Shown piece after piece: positions 34,114-42,399 of a stretch of DNA of 64,000 bases; position 1 is the first letter of the stretch; every line of letters begins with the position of its first letter. The notes under the pieces were generated by a model. It had not been told where the DNA came from, did no database searches, and was given only the letters and a program-made list of their open reading frames with translations. Both the position numbers and the translations under genes were made by a program. This DNA is from Hymenobacter siberiensis (lineage in GTDB: Bacteria > Bacteroidota > Bacteroidia > Cytophagales > Hymenobacteraceae), in the NCBI RefSeq assembly GCF_018967845.1, contig NZ_JAHLZZ010000001.1, positions 1,798,001 through 1,862,000 on the forward strand. Direction: 5' to 3'.

Positions 34114-35352
34114 ATGCTCGATTATCACATTCACGAATATCCTAACGGTATCCGCCTCTTACACAAGCAGGTACTGCATACTAAAATAGCGCATTGCGGG
34201 TTTTTACTCGATATCGGCTCGCGTGATGAGGCCCCGCACCAGCAGGGCCTGGCCCACTTTTGGGAGCACATGGCCTTTAAGGGTACCGAAAAGCGCAAGT
34301 CGTTCCACATCCTCAACCGCCTCGAAACCGTGGGCGGCGAGCTGAACGCCTACACCACCAAAGAGAAAATCTGCTTCTACGCTGCGCTGCTCAGCACGCA
34401 CTTCGAGCGGGCGTTTGAGCTGCTGACCGACCTCACGTTCAATTCCATCTTTCCGGGCCGCGAGGTGGAGAAGGAGCGGGGCGTGATTCTGGAGGAGATG
34501 AGCATGTACCAGGACGCCCCGGAAGATGCCATCATCGACGATTTTGATACCGTCGTATTCGGCGACCACCCGCTGGGCGTGAACATTCTGGGCACCCGCG
34601 AGAGCGTGAGCCGCTTCCAGACGGCCGATTTCTACGCCTTTTTGCAGGAGCAGCTGCGGACCGACCGGCTGGTATTCAGCTCGGTGAGCAACCTGCCGTT
34701 TGAGGCGGTGAAAAAACTGGCCGATAAATTCTTGGCCCCGCTGCCGGCCCGGCTGGGCCCGCGCACCCGCCGCCCCGTGGGCAGCTACGAGCGCAAGTCG
34801 CAGACCGAAACCCGGCCCATCTCGCAGGCGCATTGCCTGCTGGGCGGCCCGGCGTATTCGCTGAACGACGCCCGCCGCATCCCGTTCTTCATGCTGAACA
34901 ACATCCTCGGCGGCCCGGGTATGAACTCGCGCCTCAACCTGGCCGTGCGCGAGAAATACGGCCTCGTGTACACCATCGACAGCACGTATTCGCCCTACAC
35001 CGACACCGGCCTGTTCGGTATCTACTTTGGCACCGAGGGCAAGCAGGTGAAGCGCACGCTGGGCCTGGTGCAGAAGGAGCTAAAATTGCTGCGCGAAAAA
35101 TCGCTGACCACCAACCAGCTGCACATCGCCAAGCACCAGCTCATGGGCCAGCTCGCCATGAGCGAGGAAAGCAACGGCGGCCTGATGCAGCTCCTCGGCA
35201 AAAGCACGTTGGACCTGGGCCGCGTGGAGCCGCTGAGCGAGATTTTTGGTAAAATCGAGCAGATTTCGGCCGCTGAGCTGCAGGAAATGGCCAATGAAGT
35301 GCTGACCGAGGAGCACCTTAGCGTGCTGCAATACGTGCCGGAAGGGAAGTAA
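34114..35352 (+). CDS. M16-family zinc metallopeptidase
   Basis: The protein has 412 residues, one pair of M16 domains. The inverted zinc motif H-x-x-E-H is in GLAHFWEHMAFKGTEKR, with the third ligand Glu about 75 residues later in EVEKERGVILEEMSMYQD. The second, inactive half includes NILGGPGMNSRLNLAVREKY and GLVYTIDSTYSPYTDTGLFG. Pitrilysin/processing-peptidase relatives degrade small peptides; bacterial YmxG/PqqL-like forms are cytosolic or periplasmic. No signal peptide is present, so it is cytosolic here. The SRA-domain frame begins directly at its stop codon. Confidence 0.93.
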   Translation: MLDYHIHEYPNGIRLLHKQVLHTKIAHCGFLLDIGSRDEAPHQQGLAHFWEHMAFKGTEKRKSFHILNRLETVGGELNAYTTKEKICFYAALLSTHFERAFELLTDLTFNSIFPGREVEKERGVILEEMSMYQDAPEDAIIDDFDTVVFGDHPLGVNILGTRESVSRFQTADFYAFLQEQLRTDRLVFSSVSNLPFEAVKKLADKFLAPLPARLGPRTRRPVGSYERKSQTETRPISQAHCLLGGPAYSLNDARRIPFFMLNNILGGPGMNSRLNLAVREKYGLVYTIDSTYSPYTDTGLFGIYFGTEGKQVKRTLGLVQKELKLLREKSLTTNQLHIAKHQLMGQLAMSEESNGGLMQLLGKSTLDLGRVEPLSEIFGKIEQISAAELQEMANEVLTEEHLSVLQYVPEGK

Positions 35353-35802
35353 TGGCTGCCGCCGGTTTTTGGCCACGTAGGCACCTACCGGCCGGGCGAC
35401 ACCTTTCACAACCGCATCGAGCTGGCTTTTAGTGGTGTGCACCGGCCGCGCCGGGCGGGCGTGTGCGGCACCCGGGCGTTGGTGGCCGAAAGCATCGTGC
35501 TGGCCGGGCAGTATGAGGACGACGAATTTGGTGAGCCCGAAATCCGCTACTCCGGCAACGGCGGGCGCGACCCCAAAACCGGCCGGCAGGTGACCGGCCA
35601 GCTGGCGGTTGGCACCAATCTGGCCCTGCTCAAAAGCCAGGAAACCGGCCGGCCCGTGCGCGTGCCCGGCAAGGTGCCAGGCGAGTACGGGCCGGATGTT
35701 TATCGCTACGAGGGGCTGTGCCGGGTGGTAGAGGCGCGCTTTGGGCCGGGGAAATCGGGGTACAACGTTTTGTCTTTCGCCTCCGGCCGTTTTTGTAGTT
35801 AA
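35353..35802 (+). CDS. YDG/SRA-domain protein, start and end uncertain
   Basis: The frame gives a near-complete SRA/YDG domain: VFGHVGTYRPGDTFHNRIEL, GVHRPRRAGVCGTRALVAES, GQYEDDEFGEPEIRYSGNGG, RDPKTGRQVTGQLAVGTNLA and RYEGLCRVVEARFGPGKSGY. SRA domains flip out and bind 5-methyl- or 5-hydroxymethylcytosine. In bacteria they are usually fused to an HNH or other nuclease in modification-dependent restriction; here no nuclease is attached. The domain begins right after the M16 stop codon with no ATG in frame; GTG 35437 would cut off about 28 residues. At the end, adding one T at 35768-35771 gives NVFVFRLRPFL and a stop at 35796. The gene therefore looks damaged at one or both ends. Confidence 0.65.
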   Translation, partial: WLPPVFGHVGTYRPGDTFHNRIELAFSGVHRPRRAGVCGTRALVAESIVLAGQYEDDEFGEPEIRYSGNGGRDPKTGRQVTGQLAVGTNLALLKSQETGRPVRVPGKVPGEYGPDVYRYEGLCRVVEARFGPGKSGYNVLSFASGRFCS

Positions 35803-35804
35803 AA

Positions 35805-35874
35805 TTTCTCACCGAGGTACGCGGAGGTCGTCTCCGCGTACCTCGGCGTTTTCCTCCGCGAACCTCAGCGAGAA
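35805..35874. repeat. Triple-arm inverted repeat
   Basis: TTTCTCACCGAGGTACGCGG (35805-) can pair with CTCCGCGTACCTCGG (35832-35846) or with CTCCGCGAACCTCAGCGAGA (35853-). The two alternative hairpins share one arm. It sits between the SRA frame and the methyltransferase gene. Confidence 0.75.
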
Positions 35875-35887
35875 ACCCGAATAGCCC

Positions 35888-36523
35888 ATGACCACCGACC
35901 GCTACGCCGAACTCCACACCGCGCCCGAGCCGCCGCTCCTCGCCCAGCTCACCCGCGAAACCCACCTGCAGCTCCTGATGCCGCGCATGAGCAGCGGGCA
36001 CGTACAGGGCCGTATGCTCAGCCTGCTCAGCCACCTGGCGCGCCCGCGCCGCATTCTCGAAATTGGCACGTTTTGCGGGTATGCCACGCTGTGTTTAGGT
36101 GAGGGGCTGGCAGCTAACGGCCTGCTGCACACCATTGAAATTGACCCGGAGAAGGAAGCCCGCATCCGGCGCTACGTGGCAGCGGCCGGCCTCACGGAGC
36201 AGGTGCGGCTGCACATTGGCGCGGCGCTCGACGTTTTGGCCGGCCTGGTCGATGAAGTGTGGGATTTGGTCTTTATTGATGCCGACAAGCGGAATAATGA
36301 CGCTTATTTTGAAGCAGTGATTGACCAGGTGCGGCCCGGCGGGCTGCTCATCGTTGATAATGTGCTGTGGGGTGGCAAGGTGCTGCCCACGCACGCGTTG
36401 AAAGCCGGCGACAAGGACACGGCCCTGGTGCGGGCTTTCAACGACAAGATGGCCCGGGACCCACGGGTGGAGCCGGTGTTTCTGCCCCTGCGCGACGGCT
36501 TGCTGCTGCTGCGTAGGAAGTAG
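35888..36523 (+). CDS. Class I SAM-dependent O-methyltransferase
   Basis: The protein has 211 residues, the normal size for the caffeoyl-CoA/catechol-type O-methyltransferase family. The SAM motif I is ILEIGTFCGYATLCLGEGL; further motifs are LHTIEIDPEKEARIRRYVAA, WDLVFIDADKRNNDAYFEAV and PGGLLIVDNVLWGGKVL, with the metal-binding Asp residues in FIDADK and IVDNVLW. It transfers methyl from SAM to a hydroxyl of a small aromatic or similar substrate with a divalent metal; the substrate is unknown. It is cytosolic. Confidence 0.93.
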   Translation: MTTDRYAELHTAPEPPLLAQLTRETHLQLLMPRMSSGHVQGRMLSLLSHLARPRRILEIGTFCGYATLCLGEGLAANGLLHTIEIDPEKEARIRRYVAAAGLTEQVRLHIGAALDVLAGLVDEVWDLVFIDADKRNNDAYFEAVIDQVRPGGLLIVDNVLWGGKVLPTHALKAGDKDTALVRAFNDKMARDPRVEPVFLPLRDGLLLLRRK

Positions 36524-36611
36524 CCGCCGCCCGCGTTGACCCACCAGGCCAACTCTCAGCCGCAGAATACCGAATACCGTCAGACACCGCTACCCTGTTT
36601 TAACCAAGTAT

Positions 36612-39536
36612 ATGCGGCATTTTGCGGTCTTGTTTTTCCTGCTGATTGGCTTACAGGCGGCCCGGGCCCAGGCCCCCACCACAGTGAGTGGGCGCGTGAC
36701 GGACGGCAAGGACCAGTCGGCCCTCATCGGGGCCAACGTGCTGCTGATTCACCTGCCCGACTCGGCCAAGAGCGGCGCGGCGGCCGATGCCGAGGGCCGG
36801 TTTCAGTTTGATAACGTGGCCGCCGGGCGCTACGTGGTCGATGCTTCTTTTGTGGGCTACCAGAAAACCCGGCAGGCCGTGACCGTGGCCGGCGCGCCCG
36901 TGCAGCTGGGCATGCTGGCCCTGCAAGCCGGCGGCGTGCAGCTGAAGGGCGTGGTGGTGACGGGCGCCGCCGCCCAATCGGTGCAGAAGGGTGACACCAC
37001 CCAGTTCAACGCCCGCGCCTTCAAAACCAACCCCGATGCCACCACCGGCGACCTCATCGATAAGCTGCCTGGCGTGAGCCGCGGCACCGACGGCAAGGTG
37101 CAGGCTCAGGGCGAAAACGTGCAGCAGGTACTGGTGGACGGCAAGCCGTTTTTCGGCAACGACCCCGACGCGGTGCTCAAAAACCTGCCCGCCGAAATGG
37201 TGGACAAGGTGGAGGTATTTGACCAGCGCAGCGAGCAGAGCCGCTTTTCAGGCTTTGATGACGGCAACACAACCAAGACCATCAACATCGTGACCAAGGT
37301 GGAATTTCGCAACGGCACCTTTGGGCGGGTGGTGGCCGGCGCGGGGCCGGACCGCTACAAGGCCAGCGGCAACGTAAACAAGTTCAAGGGTAACGAGCGG
37401 ATGTCGGTGCTGGCCCAGAGCAACAACGTGAACGAGCAGAACTTCGGCACCGAAGACCTGCTTGGCGTGGTGGGCAACTCGAACCAGGGCGGCGGCGGGC
37501 GTGGCGGCCGGGGCAGTGGGGGAGGCAGCGGCGGCAACGGTGGCAACGCCGGCGACTTCCTGGTGAACCAGAGCGGCGGTATTACCAAAACCAACGCCGT
37601 GGGCCTGAACTACTCGAATTCCTGGAACAAGAAAACCGACCTCGCGGCCAGCTACTTCTTTAATCGGGCTGATAATACGCTGAACAGCAATGTTAACCGG
37701 CAATATGTGCTGCCGGTCGGTACCACCTATACCCAGAACGCCACCACCAGCAGCCTCAACACCAACCAGCGCTTCAACCTGCGGCTGGAGCACAAGATTG
37801 ACTCGGCCAACTCCATCCTGTTTCGCCCGCGCTTCAGCTACCAGCTGAACGATGCCAACAGCACCGTGGACGGCCTCACGCGCCGCGCCGACACCACGCA
37901 AAGCAAAATAAACAGCCACTACGGCTCCAACAACAAGGGCCTGAACACGGGCGGCGACCTGCTGCTGCGCCACCGTTTTGCCAAGGCCGGCCGCACCGCC
38001 AGCCTCAGCATCGGGGGCACCTATACGCAGCGCAACAGCAATACCACGCTGCAAACCATCGACACCGGCTCGCGCCTCAACAACCTCAACCAGGCCAGTG
38101 ACCTTACGCAGCACGGTGGCAGCATCAACGCCAACCTCGCGCTCACCGAAGCCCTCACCAAAAAGGACGTGTTGCAGGGCAACTACGCCATCAGCTATGC
38201 GCCCAACAACTCCAGCAAATACACCTACGACGTGCTCACCGGCGACACCCGCCAGCAGAACGATGGCCTGAGCAACGTGTTCCAGAACTATTATCTGACA
38301 CAGTCGGGCGGGCTCACCTACCGGCACATCACGCCCAGGTACCAGGCTAGTTTCGGGCTGGCCGGGCAGTATTCGGAGCTGTACAGTGATGCGCAGTTTC
38401 CGCGCCCCAGCATTGGGCGCTACTACTTCGTGAATGTGCTACCGACGGCCAACTTCAACTACAAATTCACACGGCAGAAGAACCTGCGCCTGTTCTACCG
38501 CACCAATACCAACGCCCCCAGCGTGAGCCAGCTGCAGGCGGTGGTGAATAACTCTAACCCCTTGCAGCTCACCATCGGCAACCCCACGCTGCGCCAGGAA
38601 TTTCAGCACTCGCTCAACATCCGCTACTCGGTCTCTAACCCCGAAGTGTCGAGCAACTTCTTCGCGCTGCTATCGGGGGCTTATACCCAGAACCCGATTT
38701 CGAACCGCACCATCGTGGCCGCCCGCGACACTATTGTGACGCCCGAAGGCTCGCCCGCCGTGCGCCTGCCCGCCGGTGGCCAGCTCATTCAGCCCATCAA
38801 CCTCAGCCAGCAGTACACGGTGCGCTCGCTGGTGAGCTACGGCCGGCCCATCAAGGCCATTAAAACCAACGTGAACCTGAGCGCCAATGCCGGCTACACC
38901 CAAACCCCCGGCTTGGTAAACGGCGGCCTGAACTACGCCCGCGTGCCCACCTTTGGGGCCGGCCTCACGCTGAGCTCCAACATCAGCGCCAACCTCGATT
39001 TCACGGCCTCCACCACCTCGAACCAGAATTACGTCATCAATACCCTGCAAACGCGGCTCAATACCAATTACTTCTCGCAGGTGACGCGCTTCCGGCTGAA
39101 CTGGATTGTGGGCCCCGGCATCAATATTGCCACCGATGTGCTGCACCAGGCTTACTCGGGCCTCTCGGCGGGCTACAACCAGCAATATATCCTCTGGAAT
39201 GCCAGTCTGGGCAAGAAGGTATTTCCCGGTCAGCGCGGCGAAATCCGGCTGTACGCCTTCGATTTGCTGGGCCAGAACCGCTCCATCCAGCGCAACGTGA
39301 CCGATGCCTACTACGAGGACGTGCAAACCACCATTCTCCAGCGCTACTTCATGCTGATGTTTACCTACAACATCCGCAGCGGCAACGTGATAGCCCCCAC
39401 GCCGAGCGAAGGCGGCGGGCGCGGCGGCGGGCGCGGCGGCTGGCGTGGCGAAGGGCGTGGCTTCAGCCGTCCGGACGGTGGCGGCGACCGGCCCGGTGGG
39501 GGCGGGGGCCCGCCGCCCGGCGGTGGCCCGCAGTAA
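36612..39536 (+). CDS. Outer-membrane TonB-like receptor with Gly-rich insert and tail
   Basis: The protein has 974 residues. It has a signal peptide (about 1-20, ending ARAQ), a carboxypeptidase-regulatory domain (about 22-105, TVSGRVTDGKDQSALIGANV), a plug-like region (KTNPDATTGDLIDKLPGVSR, VQQVLVDGKPFFGNDPDAVL) and an OMP_b-brl_3-type barrel. Two features are odd. A glycine-rich stretch lies at about 295-315 (GGGGRGGRGSGGGSGGNGGN), and an Arg/Gly/Pro-rich tail of about 45 residues (about 930-974) follows the last strands, where such barrels normally end. The ligand is unknown. No periplasmic or SusD partner is adjacent. Confidence 0.9.
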   Translation: MRHFAVLFFLLIGLQAARAQAPTTVSGRVTDGKDQSALIGANVLLIHLPDSAKSGAAADAEGRFQFDNVAAGRYVVDASFVGYQKTRQAVTVAGAPVQLGMLALQAGGVQLKGVVVTGAAAQSVQKGDTTQFNARAFKTNPDATTGDLIDKLPGVSRGTDGKVQAQGENVQQVLVDGKPFFGNDPDAVLKNLPAEMVDKVEVFDQRSEQSRFSGFDDGNTTKTINIVTKVEFRNGTFGRVVAGAGPDRYKASGNVNKFKGNERMSVLAQSNNVNEQNFGTEDLLGVVGNSNQGGGGRGGRGSGGGSGGNGGNAGDFLVNQSGGITKTNAVGLNYSNSWNKKTDLAASYFFNRADNTLNSNVNRQYVLPVGTTYTQNATTSSLNTNQRFNLRLEHKIDSANSILFRPRFSYQLNDANSTVDGLTRRADTTQSKINSHYGSNNKGLNTGGDLLLRHRFAKAGRTASLSIGGTYTQRNSNTTLQTIDTGSRLNNLNQASDLTQHGGSINANLALTEALTKKDVLQGNYAISYAPNNSSKYTYDVLTGDTRQQNDGLSNVFQNYYLTQSGGLTYRHITPRYQASFGLAGQYSELYSDAQFPRPSIGRYYFVNVLPTANFNYKFTRQKNLRLFYRTNTNAPSVSQLQAVVNNSNPLQLTIGNPTLRQEFQHSLNIRYSVSNPEVSSNFFALLSGAYTQNPISNRTIVAARDTIVTPEGSPAVRLPAGGQLIQPINLSQQYTVRSLVSYGRPIKAIKTNVNLSANAGYTQTPGLVNGGLNYARVPTFGAGLTLSSNISANLDFTASTTSNQNYVINTLQTRLNTNYFSQVTRFRLNWIVGPGINIATDVLHQAYSGLSAGYNQQYILWNASLGKKVFPGQRGEIRLYAFDLLGQNRSIQRNVTDAYYEDVQTTILQRYFMLMFTYNIRSGNVIAPTPSEGGGRGGGRGGWRGEGRGFSRPDGGGDRPGGGGGPPPGGGPQ

Positions 39537-39572
39537 GGGCCGGATTTTCCGGAGCGAAAGCAATAAAATGCC

Positions 39573-39660
39573 CGTCATGCTGAGCGCAGTCGACCCATCT
39601 TTACCACGATAGTAGCTACTTACTTCCTCGGTAAAGATGGGTCGACTGCGCTCAGCATGA
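39573..39660. repeat. Interspersed inverted repeat, TCATGCTGAGC family
   Basis: GTCATGCTGAGCGCAGTCGA (39573-) is complemented over about 33 bp ending at 39660, around a 22-bp loop. It lies after the receptor gene, before the LysM gene. Confidence 0.9.
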
Positions 39661-39766
39661 TGTTTCTCTGTCTCATGAGCGTCCCGCTGTTTGCGCAAAA
39701 ATCAGGTTCTTTGTAACTTCCGGGTCGAAAGCTGCTGCGGTAGCTGCTGCCGGCCCGGGGTTATTT

Positions 39767-42133
39767 ATGCGAAATTCGATTCTGCTGCTGGGGATTTTAC
39801 TAACGCTGACGGGCGCATTGGCCGCCCAGTCGCTGGCCCCGCGCCCGCACCCCGACGTGCCCGCCGCCATGGACGTGGCCGGCATTCACCTCGTGCTCAG
39901 CGAAGAAGCCCAGCGCCTGGTGCAGCAAAAGGCCGACGGCCTGTGCCGCCACCAGCCCTCTTTCCAGGCGCGGGTTGATTTGGCCGATGCCTCATTTCCC
40001 ATCATCGACCGGGTGCTGAAGGAAGAAGGCGTGCCGCTCGATTTCCGCTATCTGGCCCTTCAGGAAAGCGCCCTGCTGGGCAATGCGCGCAGCAACCACG
40101 AGGCCGTGGGCTACTGGCAGCTCAAGCAGGAAACTGCCACCGGCTTGGGCCTCAGCGTGAACGATGCCGTGGATGAGCGCCAGCACCTCACCACCAGCAC
40201 CCGCGCCGCCGCCCGCTACCTCACCCGCAGCAACGCCAGCCTGCACAACTGGATGAACGCCCTGCTGAGCTACTACACCGGCCTGGGCGGCGTGAAACCC
40301 TACACCTTGCCCACCGACGCGGACGCCACCGAAATGGCCATCACCGAGGCCACTTCGCCCTACGTGCTGATGTTTCTGGCCCAAAAAATCGCCTTCGAGC
40401 CATCCTGCGGCCTCAACCCCCGGCCGAAGCTGCTGCTCCAGGAGTTCCCCGCCGTGGCCGGCCAAACGCTTTATGCCCAGGCCCTCACGCTGCACGTCGA
40501 CTCGGGCGCGCTGACCATCCACAACCACTGGCTGCTGGCCGCCACCGTGCCTGCCGATAAAGCCTACACGCTCATCGTGCCGGTGGGCGACGTGACCCAG
40601 GCCGCCGGCATTGTGGCCAACCAGCGCCTCCAAAGCCGGGGCCAGCTCCTGAATGCCCCCACCGTGGCCGCCAACACCGCCGAGGTGCGCCTCAACAAGC
40701 TGCGCGCGCTCATCGCCCTGCCCGGCGAAACCATGGCCGACCTGGCCCGGCGCGGCCACCAGCGCCTGGGCGAGTTCCTGAAACACAACGAGCTATCGGC
40801 CTTCGACCAGGTGGTAACGGGCCGGCCTTATTTCCTGGAGAAAAAGCGCGACGTGGCCGCCGTGCCATACCACGTCCTCTCGCCCGGCGAGCGCATTTTT
40901 GATGTGGCCCAGAAGTACGGCATCCGCCAGAAGGCCATTTACAGCAAAAACCGCATGGCCCGCGTCGAGGAGCTGCGGCCCGGCCGGGTGCTGTGGCTCC
41001 AGCACACCCGCCCCCGCGAAACCGCCATCGAATACCGCACCCTGCCCGAAGGCGCGGCCCTGGAGCGGCCCAGCGTAGCCACCACGGCCGCCGAAACGGA
41101 GACGGATATATTGGTCGACCAGGCCAACGAAGCCCTGGCCGCCCGCCGCACGGGGTCTCCTGGCGATGGCAAAGTGAAGGTCAAAATCAAAGTGAAAAAT
41201 GAGTCCGGCAAAACCAAGCGCGTCACCATCGAAAGCACCGACGGCTGGGGAGAAGCGCTGGAAACGGCTACTACCGCTGCGGCGACGCTGCCAGCGGTAG
41301 CGCCCGCTTCGGTGGTAGCTGCTCCGGCCCCGGCGCGCCCGGCTCCGGCCCCCGCGCAGCCGTCGTTTGCTAAAAGAACCTACCTGCCGCCGCCCGCTGC
41401 CGCCCCGGCCCCCGCGCCCCTGGCCGATGAGCCGCGCCAGCCCGACTCGACCGTAGCGGCCCCCGTGGCCAGCCGCCCGGCGGTAGCGGCCCGGCCTGTG
41501 CCTGTAGCTGCGCCTGCCGCGCCCGTTTATTCACCAAAGCCAGCTCCGGCCGTAGTGGCCGCGCCGATTGCCGCTGCGCCCCGGCCCGAAGCTGCCCTGG
41601 TGCCCGCCGCTGTCGTGCCCGCGCCAAAGCCCGCCGCTGTTGTGGCCGTGCGCGCCATTCCCGGCGACGCAAGGCACCGCGTGGAAGCCCGCGAAACGGT
41701 GTATTCCGTGGGCCGCCTGTATAATATTGCTCCCGCTACGTTGATTGCCATCAATCAGCTGGCTCCGCCTTATGGCCTGGTTACGGGCCAGGTGCTAACG
41801 CTGAAAGATGCTGAGCAGCAGCCAGCTCCGGTGGCTAAAGCGGCACCTGTAAAAGCGCCCGCGCCAATGCCCGCTGCGCGTGCTGCCGGGCAAATAAACC
41901 CGGCGCTGTTGTACGTACCCAAAAAAGCGAATCTAACGGCGGTAGCTACCGCCGCGCCATCCGCGCCGGCTGCCGAAGCGGCTGTGCAGCACATCGTTGT
42001 GAAAGGCGAAACGCTGTATAGCATCGCCCGGCGCTACCAGGTAACCATCGCCGACCTGCAAGCTTGGAACAACAAGCCCGATGCCTCCGTGAAGCTGGGC
42101 GAAGTGCTGCGCGTGCAGGCTGCTACGAAATAA
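39767..42133 (+). CDS. Lytic transglycosylase-like protein with three LysM domains
   Basis: The protein has 788 residues. A signal peptide (about 1-20) is followed by a goose-lysozyme-type SLT domain (about 75-215): FRYLALQESALLGNARSN with catalytic Glu100, then EAVGYWQLKQETATGLGLSV and YYTGLGGVKPY. LysM domains follow at about 365-410 (YHVLSPGERIFDVAQKYGI), 643-688 (HRVEARETVYSVGRLYNIA) and 743-786 (HIVVKGETLYSIARRYQVTI). Two long Ala/Pro-rich linkers separate them. It resembles MltD, which cleaves peptidoglycan to 1,6-anhydro products, with LysM holding it on the wall. The Pro/Ala linkers would let the enzyme span the periplasm. Confidence 0.92.
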   Translation: MRNSILLLGILLTLTGALAAQSLAPRPHPDVPAAMDVAGIHLVLSEEAQRLVQQKADGLCRHQPSFQARVDLADASFPIIDRVLKEEGVPLDFRYLALQESALLGNARSNHEAVGYWQLKQETATGLGLSVNDAVDERQHLTTSTRAAARYLTRSNASLHNWMNALLSYYTGLGGVKPYTLPTDADATEMAITEATSPYVLMFLAQKIAFEPSCGLNPRPKLLLQEFPAVAGQTLYAQALTLHVDSGALTIHNHWLLAATVPADKAYTLIVPVGDVTQAAGIVANQRLQSRGQLLNAPTVAANTAEVRLNKLRALIALPGETMADLARRGHQRLGEFLKHNELSAFDQVVTGRPYFLEKKRDVAAVPYHVLSPGERIFDVAQKYGIRQKAIYSKNRMARVEELRPGRVLWLQHTRPRETAIEYRTLPEGAALERPSVATTAAETETDILVDQANEALAARRTGSPGDGKVKVKIKVKNESGKTKRVTIESTDGWGEALETATTAAATLPAVAPASVVAAPAPARPAPAPAQPSFAKRTYLPPPAAAPAPAPLADEPRQPDSTVAAPVASRPAVAARPVPVAAPAAPVYSPKPAPAVVAAPIAAAPRPEAALVPAAVVPAPKPAAVVAVRAIPGDARHRVEARETVYSVGRLYNIAPATLIAINQLAPPYGLVTGQVLTLKDAEQQPAPVAKAAPVKAPAPMPAARAAGQINPALLYVPKKANLTAVATAAPSAPAAEAAVQHIVVKGETLYSIARRYQVTIADLQAWNNKPDASVKLGEVLRVQAATK

Positions 42134-42270
42134 AAGAGCACGAAAAGGGGGTTGGCTTTCGGCGCGCGAGCCGAAATAAATGCAGCTATCAGGGAATCAG
42201 GCAGCAGGCTTTGGGCATTTGGCAATGCCCGCTGGTCGGGGGTATCTTTACTAAAACCAGCCACTGAAGC

Positions 42271-42349
42271 TGTTTAGAAAGTCCCCGAACGGTCATGCAG
42301 AGCGCAGCGAAGCATGACCGTTTGAGTGCCTTTTGTGACTTTCTAAACA
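42271..42349. repeat. Palindromic element, TGTTTAGAAAGTC type
   Basis: TGTTTAGAAAGTC (42271-) and GACTTTCTAAACA (ending 42349) enclose a hairpin, CGGTCATGC...GCATGACCG. The same parts recur in different order at 55897-55981. Confidence 0.88.
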
Positions 42350-42353
42350 ACCC

Positions 42354-42396
42354 CACTGTTAATTAATAATTAGTAATTATTAATTAGTAATTAAAA
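42354..42396. repeat. A/T-only repeated TTAATTAGTAATTA units
   Basis: About 40 bp of TTAATTAATAATTAGTAATT repeats lie immediately upstream of the dnaE start codon, between the palindrome and ATG 42400. They give an AT-rich promoter-like tract. Confidence 0.6.
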
Positions 42397-42399
42397 GAT

